A stretch of 64,000 nucleotides of DNA from JAHRAW01 sp965262585 (GTDB lineage: Bacteria; Pseudomonadota; Gammaproteobacteria; Arenicellales; Poriferihabitantaceae): the NCBI GenBank assembly GCA_965262585.1, contig OZ253546.1, forward strand, positions 1,612,001 to 1,676,000, in the 5' to 3' direction. The notes beneath the pieces were generated by a model. That model made no database searches, had not been told where the DNA came from, and worked only from the letters and a program-made list of their open reading frames with translations. The translations under genes and the position numbers were made by a program. Position 1 is the stretch's first letter. Each line of letters opens with the position of its first letter. Below are positions 60,359 to 64,000 of the stretch, piece by piece.

Positions 60359-61075
60359 ATGGTTCAAATACACCCACCGATCGAAGACTTTCCACCGCTC
60401 GAAGCCGCCACCAAAGAAGGGCTGCTGGCAATCGGTGGCGACCTCAGCGAAGCACGATTGCTGAAAGCGTATCGCAGCGGCATCTTTCCCTGGTATGGAG
60501 CGAGTGAGCCGATCTTATGGTGGTCGCCGGATCCCAGATGCGTACTCTTTCCGGACCAATTCAAGTGCTCTCGCAGCCTGATGAAATCCATCCGCCGAAG
60601 CCGCTTCCACTGCACTCTGGACGCCGCCTTTGAGCGGGTGATCGCCGAATGTTCGGTGCCACGGAATACATCACGGAACACATCACAAGACGCCGCCAGC
60701 GGCACTTGGATCACCGCCGAAATGACGCGCGCCTATGTTGGATTGCACCGCTGCGGGGTCGCCCATTCGGTGGAAGTCTGGCAGCAGGATCGACTGGTGG
60801 GCGGCTTATACGGCATCGCCCTCGGCGGCGTGTTTTTTGGCGAGAGCATGTTCAGCCGAGTGAGCGATTCATCCAAAGCGGCGCTGGCGTTTTTGATCGA
60901 GCGATTGCGGAGATGGGATTTTTGCCTCATCGACTGTCAGGTCACATCGCCGCACCTGCTGAGCCTCGGCGCCGAAGAAATCCCGCGCGCCGAATTTATC
61001 ACGCGCCTGCAATCCGCCTTGCGCCTACCCGGCCATCCGGGAAGTTGGTCGGCCCGCCCGCCGGTGGCCTCGTGA
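60359..61075 (+). CDS. aat: Leucyl/phenylalanyl-tRNA--protein transferase
   Basis: Adds Leu or Phe to N-terminal Arg/Lys of proteins, marking them for ClpS-ClpAP. It is 238 aa with FPPLEAATKEGLLAIGGDLS, YRSGIFPWYGASEPILWWSP, VGGLYGIALGGVFFGESMFS and a C-terminal LIDCQVTSPHLLSLGAEEI. An internal RNTS-RNTS tract (60661-60684 in DNA) is a 12-bp duplication in a loop. The start codon has a TATGGT hexamer 6 nt upstream and no Shine-Dalgarno sequence. The 4-bp overlap with bpt means coupled translation. Confidence 0.95.
   Translation: MVQIHPPIEDFPPLEAATKEGLLAIGGDLSEARLLKAYRSGIFPWYGASEPILWWSPDPRCVLFPDQFKCSRSLMKSIRRSRFHCTLDAAFERVIAECSVPRNTSRNTSQDAASGTWITAEMTRAYVGLHRCGVAHSVEVWQQDRLVGGLYGIALGGVFFGESMFSRVSDSSKAALAFLIERLRRWDFCLIDCQVTSPHLLSLGAEEIPRAEFITRLQSALRLPGHPGSWSARPPVAS
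60661..60684 (+). repeat. 12-bp tandem duplication inside aat
   Basis: ACGGAATACATC then ACGGAACACATC (11 of 12 identical), in frame, encoding the RNTSRNTS tract. Confidence 0.85.
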
Positions 61076-61785
61076 GTATTCAAATCCAACCTCCGAAACT
61101 ATACTTTTCGGCGCCGCATCCGTGCCCGTATATTGATCAGGAAACCGCTACCACGGTGATGCTCGACCCCCGTCACCCGATGGACACCGCGCTTTTCAGC
61201 ATCCTCCTCAAAGCCGGTTTCCGGCGTAGCGGCGAAACCATCTACCGACCGCACTGTCGCAACTGCAAGGCCTGCGTTTCGGTGCGCATACCGGCACGCG
61301 AATACCGGCCAAACCGCGCCCAACGCAGGACCTACGACAAAAACCGCGACCTCCACACCACCATGAAACTGGCGCTCTTTGAAGACGAACACTTCGATCT
61401 TTATTGCCGCTACCAATCATGGCGACACAGCGGCGACCTCATGGACCATTCCGACCCGCAACGCTACCGGGAATTCATGGTGGACTCGGCAGTGGAAACC
61501 GTGTTCATCGAACACCGCCTCAACAAAAAACTCGCCGCAGTATCGGTATGCGACTTGCCCGACGACGGCATGTCCGCGGTCTACACCTTCTTCGACCCGA
61601 CACTGAAAGAACGAAGTTTGGGAACCTATGCCATCATGACCCAGATCGACTATGTCAACGCCATGAACCTCGAGTGGCTATACCTCGGCTACTGGATCGA
61701 CGGCCACAAAAAAATGTCATATAAAACCAACTTCACACCAATTTTTGGATATGTTAATGGGGAGTGGCGGGTTTTGCGGTTGTGA
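61072..61785 (+). CDS. bpt: Aspartate/glutamate leucyltransferase
   Basis: Bacterial leucyl-tRNA--protein transferase that adds Leu to N-terminal Asp or Glu. It is 237 aa with a GTG start at 61072 overlapping the aat stop (GTGA). The N-terminal CPY-type region (APHPCPYID), FRRSGETIYRPHCRNCKACV with the cysteine pair, the middle HSGDLMDHSD and C-terminal YLGYWIDGHKKMSYK match the family. aat-bpt is a known order in Pseudomonas-like genomes, where infA follows. Here ankyrin genes follow instead. Confidence 0.94.
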   Translation: MSIQIQPPKLYFSAPHPCPYIDQETATTVMLDPRHPMDTALFSILLKAGFRRSGETIYRPHCRNCKACVSVRIPAREYRPNRAQRRTYDKNRDLHTTMKLALFEDEHFDLYCRYQSWRHSGDLMDHSDPQRYREFMVDSAVETVFIEHRLNKKLAAVSVCDLPDDGMSAVYTFFDPTLKERSLGTYAIMTQIDYVNAMNLEWLYLGYWIDGHKKMSYKTNFTPIFGYVNGEWRVLRL

Positions 61786-61789
61786 GGGG

Positions 61790-61795
61790 TATAAT
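61790..61795 (+). promoter_or_regulatory. -10 element of the ankyrin genes
   Basis: A perfect TATAAT starts 5 bp after the bpt stop. The -35 is not clear. The leader would be about 55 nt and carries GGAGG and GGGGAAA before the ATG at 61859. Confidence 0.45.
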
Positions 61796-61858
61796 CCAGT
61801 AAGTATTAGCAACTCCGCTTTCCTTTTTGATTATCCGTCCTCGGAGGATGGGGAAACT

Positions 61859-63436
61859 ATGAAACCACTGACAACTGACTTGTATGATGCAGTAGCGAAT
61901 AATAACGATAATCTCGTCTCGCAGCTCATTACAAAAGGCGTGAATGTGAATGCAAAAGATGACAATGGTTCCACTCCTTTGCATCGGGCGGCATGGGGAA
62001 ACGCCATCAAGGTTGCCGCTTTGCTAATCGCCAACGGTGCGGATGTGGATACAAAAAATGACAGTGTCGCTACGCCTCTGTACCGTAGGTCCCCGAAAAA
62101 CTCCGACTTCCTTATCACGCGTGGTCCACAACTGAATGCGACAGAGGACTATGGTGGAACGCCTTTACATTATGCGGCGTGGAAAAATGCCAGCGAAATC
62201 GCCGCCTTACTCATCGAAAAAGGTGCGGATGTAAATACGAAAGCCGGAGACTTGGACACTACACCTTTGCATTATGCGATAGGAAATAATGCCTACCAAG
62301 TCGCCGCCTTACTCATCGAAAAAGGCGCGAATGTTAATGCGAAAGAAGATGCGCTCGGTACCACACCTTTGCATATGGCGGCAAAAAACAATGCTGGCGA
62401 AGCCGCTGCCCTGCTCATAGCAAACGGTGCACAAATGGATGTGATGGTCAGGTATAAGGGCACGCCTTTGCATGTGGCAGCAGAAAAAAACGCTGGCGAG
62501 GTCGCCGCGTTTCTTATCGCAAGCAGCGGAAAAGTAAATGAAAAAAATGACGGAGGCTCAACACCTTTGCATTCGGCAGCAAAGGGAAATTCCAGAGAAG
62601 TCGCCCACTTGCTCATCACAAAAGGTGCGGACGTAAATGAAAAAAATGGAACGGGCGGAACACCTTTGCATGAGGCAGCACATGGAAATTCCAGCGAAGT
62701 CGCCGCCTTGCTTATCGCAAAGGGTGCCGAAGTAAACGCGGAAGATAATGCTGTCAAAACACCTTTACATTGGGCGGCATGGGAAAATGCCAGCGAGGTT
62801 GCCGACTTATTCATCAAAAAGGGCGCAGATGTGAATGCGAGAGATCACCAGGGTGTCACACCTTTGCATTGGGCGGTACGGGAAAATGCCTCCGATGTTG
62901 TTACCCTACTAATCGTAGGCGGTGCAGATATTAATGCAAGAGATCGCCAGGGTGTCACACCTTTGCATGAGGCAGCACAGGGAAATTCCAGCGAAGTCGC
63001 CGCCTTGCTTATCGCAAAGGGTGCCGAAGTAAACGCGGAAGATAATGCTGTCAAAACACCTTTACATTGGGCGGCATGGGAAAATGCCAGCGAGGTTGCC
63101 GACTTATTCATCAAAAAGGGCGCAGATGTGAATGCGAAAGATCACCAGGGTGTCACACCTTTGCATTGGGCGGCACGGGAAAATGCCTCCGATGTTGTTA
63201 CTCTACTAATCATAGGCGGCGCAGATATTAATGCAAGAGATCGCCAGGGTGTCACACCTTTGCATTGGGCGGCACGGGAAAATGCCTCCGATGTTGTTAC
63301 TCTACTAATCGTAGGCGGTGCAGATATTAATGCAAAAACTGCCCATGGACACACGCCCCTGAAAGCCGCAAAAAAACAGGACAACAAAGAAGTTGCGGAG
63401 TTTTTGATAGCATCCGGTGCGGAGGTGAATATATGA
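61859..63436 (+). CDS. Ankyrin-repeat protein, about 16 repeats
   Basis: 525 aa from the ATG at 61859, which has GGGGAAA 3 nt and GGAGG about 13 nt upstream; the longer frame from 61745 is out of the bpt frame. The protein is almost entirely 33-residue ankyrin units of the form TPLHxAAxxNxxEVAxLLIxxGADVNA, one of them (TPLYRRSPKN) shortened. No signal peptide or membrane span. A block of three repeats is duplicated almost exactly in the DNA. GC content is lower than neighbouring core genes. Ankyrin proteins bind other proteins; in symbionts some are secreted effectors, but no secretion signal is visible. The stop overlaps the next ankyrin gene by 4 bp. Confidence 0.93.
   Translation: MKPLTTDLYDAVANNNDNLVSQLITKGVNVNAKDDNGSTPLHRAAWGNAIKVAALLIANGADVDTKNDSVATPLYRRSPKNSDFLITRGPQLNATEDYGGTPLHYAAWKNASEIAALLIEKGADVNTKAGDLDTTPLHYAIGNNAYQVAALLIEKGANVNAKEDALGTTPLHMAAKNNAGEAAALLIANGAQMDVMVRYKGTPLHVAAEKNAGEVAAFLIASSGKVNEKNDGGSTPLHSAAKGNSREVAHLLITKGADVNEKNGTGGTPLHEAAHGNSSEVAALLIAKGAEVNAEDNAVKTPLHWAAWENASEVADLFIKKGADVNARDHQGVTPLHWAVRENASDVVTLLIVGGADINARDRQGVTPLHEAAQGNSSEVAALLIAKGAEVNAEDNAVKTPLHWAAWENASEVADLFIKKGADVNAKDHQGVTPLHWAARENASDVVTLLIIGGADINARDRQGVTPLHWAARENASDVVTLLIVGGADINAKTAHGHTPLKAAKKQDNKEVAEFLIASGAEVNI
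62661..63254 (+). repeat. 297-bp tandem duplication within the ankyrin gene
   Basis: The 297-bp block 62661-62957 (three ankyrin units) is repeated nearly base for base at 62958-63254. The last 99-bp unit of that block is then repeated a further time (63255-63353). Such identity at synonymous sites implies recent duplication. Confidence 0.88.
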
Positions 63437-63834
63437 CAACTAACGACAGTTACACACCGTTGCATATCGCGACAGTTCAGAATGACCTCAAATCGGTCGC
63501 CACTCTGATTGCCGATGGCGCAGATGTGAACGCAAGAGATGATTGCGGCTTTACGCCTTTGCATGTAGCGGCAAGATTAGATTCCCGCCGCAGGATCGCT
63601 GACTTGCTTATCCAAAGCAGGGCGGATGTAAATGCGACAGCGAACTACGGTATCACGCCGTTGCATACTGCGGCATATGAGAATGTTGGCAGAATCGCCA
63701 ATTTACTCATCCAAAACGGTGCGGATGTGAATGCGCAAACTATCGAAGGCAAAACGCCTTTGTATATCGCAGAAGAAAATAACAGCGGCAAAGTTGCGAA
63801 CATTTTGAGAAGCCCCGCCGAAAACACAGAATAG
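63433..63834 (+). CDS. Small ankyrin-repeat protein
   Basis: 133 aa with four ankyrin repeats (TPLHIATVQNDLKSVATLIA, TPLHVAARLDSRRRIADLLI, TPLHTAAYENVGRIANLLI, TPLYIAEENNSGKVANIL). It begins in the ATGA overlap with the larger ankyrin gene and is clearly cotranscribed. Its repeats have diverged from those of the larger protein, so it is an older copy or a fragment left by splitting of one gene. Function unknown. Confidence 0.88.
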   Translation: MTTNDSYTPLHIATVQNDLKSVATLIADGADVNARDDCGFTPLHVAARLDSRRRIADLLIQSRADVNATANYGITPLHTAAYENVGRIANLLIQNGADVNAQTIEGKTPLYIAEENNSGKVANILRSPAENTE

Positions 63835-63852
63835 CAACACTGAAAGCGTGCG

Positions 63853-64000
63853 CTAAAAAAACCCCGAAGTAATCGGGTATCTTCGGTCTTTTCCGAAGGC
63901 GCGGGAGGTTACGCGGACGCCGGGGGCGGCTTGTCTGCGTTTGTATTCGTTGGCGATTACCAGGCGGATTATGTGGTGTACGGTTTTGGGGTCGAAGCCG
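63853..64000 (-). CDS. nadE: NAD+ synthase, C-terminal fragment (5' part beyond the window)
   Basis: The minus strand from the window end reads GFDPKTVHHIIRLVIANEYK, then RRQAAPGVRVTSRAFGKDRR and YPITSGFF, stopping with TAG at 63855-63853. This is the characteristic C-terminus of glutamine-dependent or ammonia-dependent NadE (EYKRRQAxPGVRVTxRAFGxDRRYPIT). Only about 49 residues are visible. It is convergent with the ankyrin genes, 18 bp apart. Confidence 0.85.
   Translation of the reverse strand, partial: GFDPKTVHHIIRLVIANEYKRRQAAPGVRVTSRAFGKDRRYPITSGFF

Noticed and set aside
60649..61785. Upstream extension of bpt to 378 codons
   Set aside because: The first 141 codons are an out-of-frame reading of aat. 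Family length and the GTGA overlap fix the start at 61072.
61745..61858. N-terminal extension of the large ankyrin protein
   Set aside because: It would overlap the bpt 3' end in another frame, and the ATG at 61859 has a promoter and ribosome binding site. The extension is Cys/Gly-rich and resembles no leader.
61859..63834. Ankyrin genes as a single broken gene
   Set aside because: The ATGA overlap, preserved frame in both and different repeat sequences indicate two coupled genes, although an old split cannot be excluded.

Overview
The window reads as chromosome of a GC-rich gammaproteobacterium. The evidence is core-gene content and order: prfB next to lysS, rpmB-rpmG, a DUF2782 gene beside polA, two-subunit GlyQ/GlyS, GlnS, SohB, aat-bpt, and a lolD-linked Lol permease. 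Taurine:pyruvate aminotransferase, a TauD-like and a PhyH-like dioxygenase, several amide/peptide ABC transporter genes and ankyrin proteins would suit a marine or host-associated lifestyle, but that is inference. Nothing in the window is phage, insertion sequence, rRNA or CRISPR.

Layout. 1-2.5 kb: 3' part of a type ISP restriction-modification gene and a small unknown ORF. 2.6-11.8 kb: tgt, glyA, an adaA/adaB-like alkylation-repair pair, tRNA-Leu(CAG), prfB with its programmed +1 frameshift, lysS, an AT-rich membrane-protein gene, and a lipoprotein-export pair (one Lol permease plus LolD). 11.8-19 kb: a membrane protein, a PhyH-type dioxygenase, a peptide-type ABC importer lacking a binding protein, an unknown ORF and a DnaQ-BRCT protein. 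19-31 kb: cfa, polA, a DUF2782 protein, a 14-bp repeat array, a two-component system resembling the 'proteobacterial dedicated sortase' family, uvrD, tpa and tRNA-Met. 31-41 kb: galE, pgi, glyQS (glyS carries an apparent frameshift), a MazG-like gene, gmhB, plsC, a thioesterase, a TauD-like dioxygenase and rpmBG. 41-47 kb: a 21-bp repeat array, dapE, glnS, sohB, a gamma-carbonic-anhydrase-like gene and ycaQ. 47-54.6 kb: palindromic repeats, a hydantoin-racemase-like gene with livFGM lacking livH and livK, a decayed urease beta-subunit remnant, a MetF-like reductase, a DadA-like oxidase, a DUF2237 gene and an NRDE-family gene. 54.8-64 kb: argE, a fused folK-folP, folB, plsY, a putative PD-(D/E)XK protein, tsaD, aat, bpt, two ankyrin-repeat genes and the 3' end of nadE.

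How the genes work together. Translation and tRNA modification dominate (tgt, prfB, lysS, glyQS, glnS, rpmBG, tsaD, two tRNAs), along with N-degron tagging (aat, bpt). One-carbon and folate metabolism is represented by glyA, the MetF-like gene, folKP and folB. Lipid and envelope genes are lolD with its permease, cfa, plsC, plsY and gmhB. DNA repair genes are polA, uvrD, the ada/ogt pair and ycaQ.

The most striking signal not explained by gene content is short tandem duplication. Units of 12 or 15 bp lie in frame inside many housekeeping genes (DUF2782, glyS twice, ycaQ, dadA-like, plsY, aat). Units of 11, 12, 14 and 21 bp lie in the intergenic gaps. Second in interest are the urease remnant beside a broken branched-chain/amide transporter and the orphan sortase-type two-component pair.
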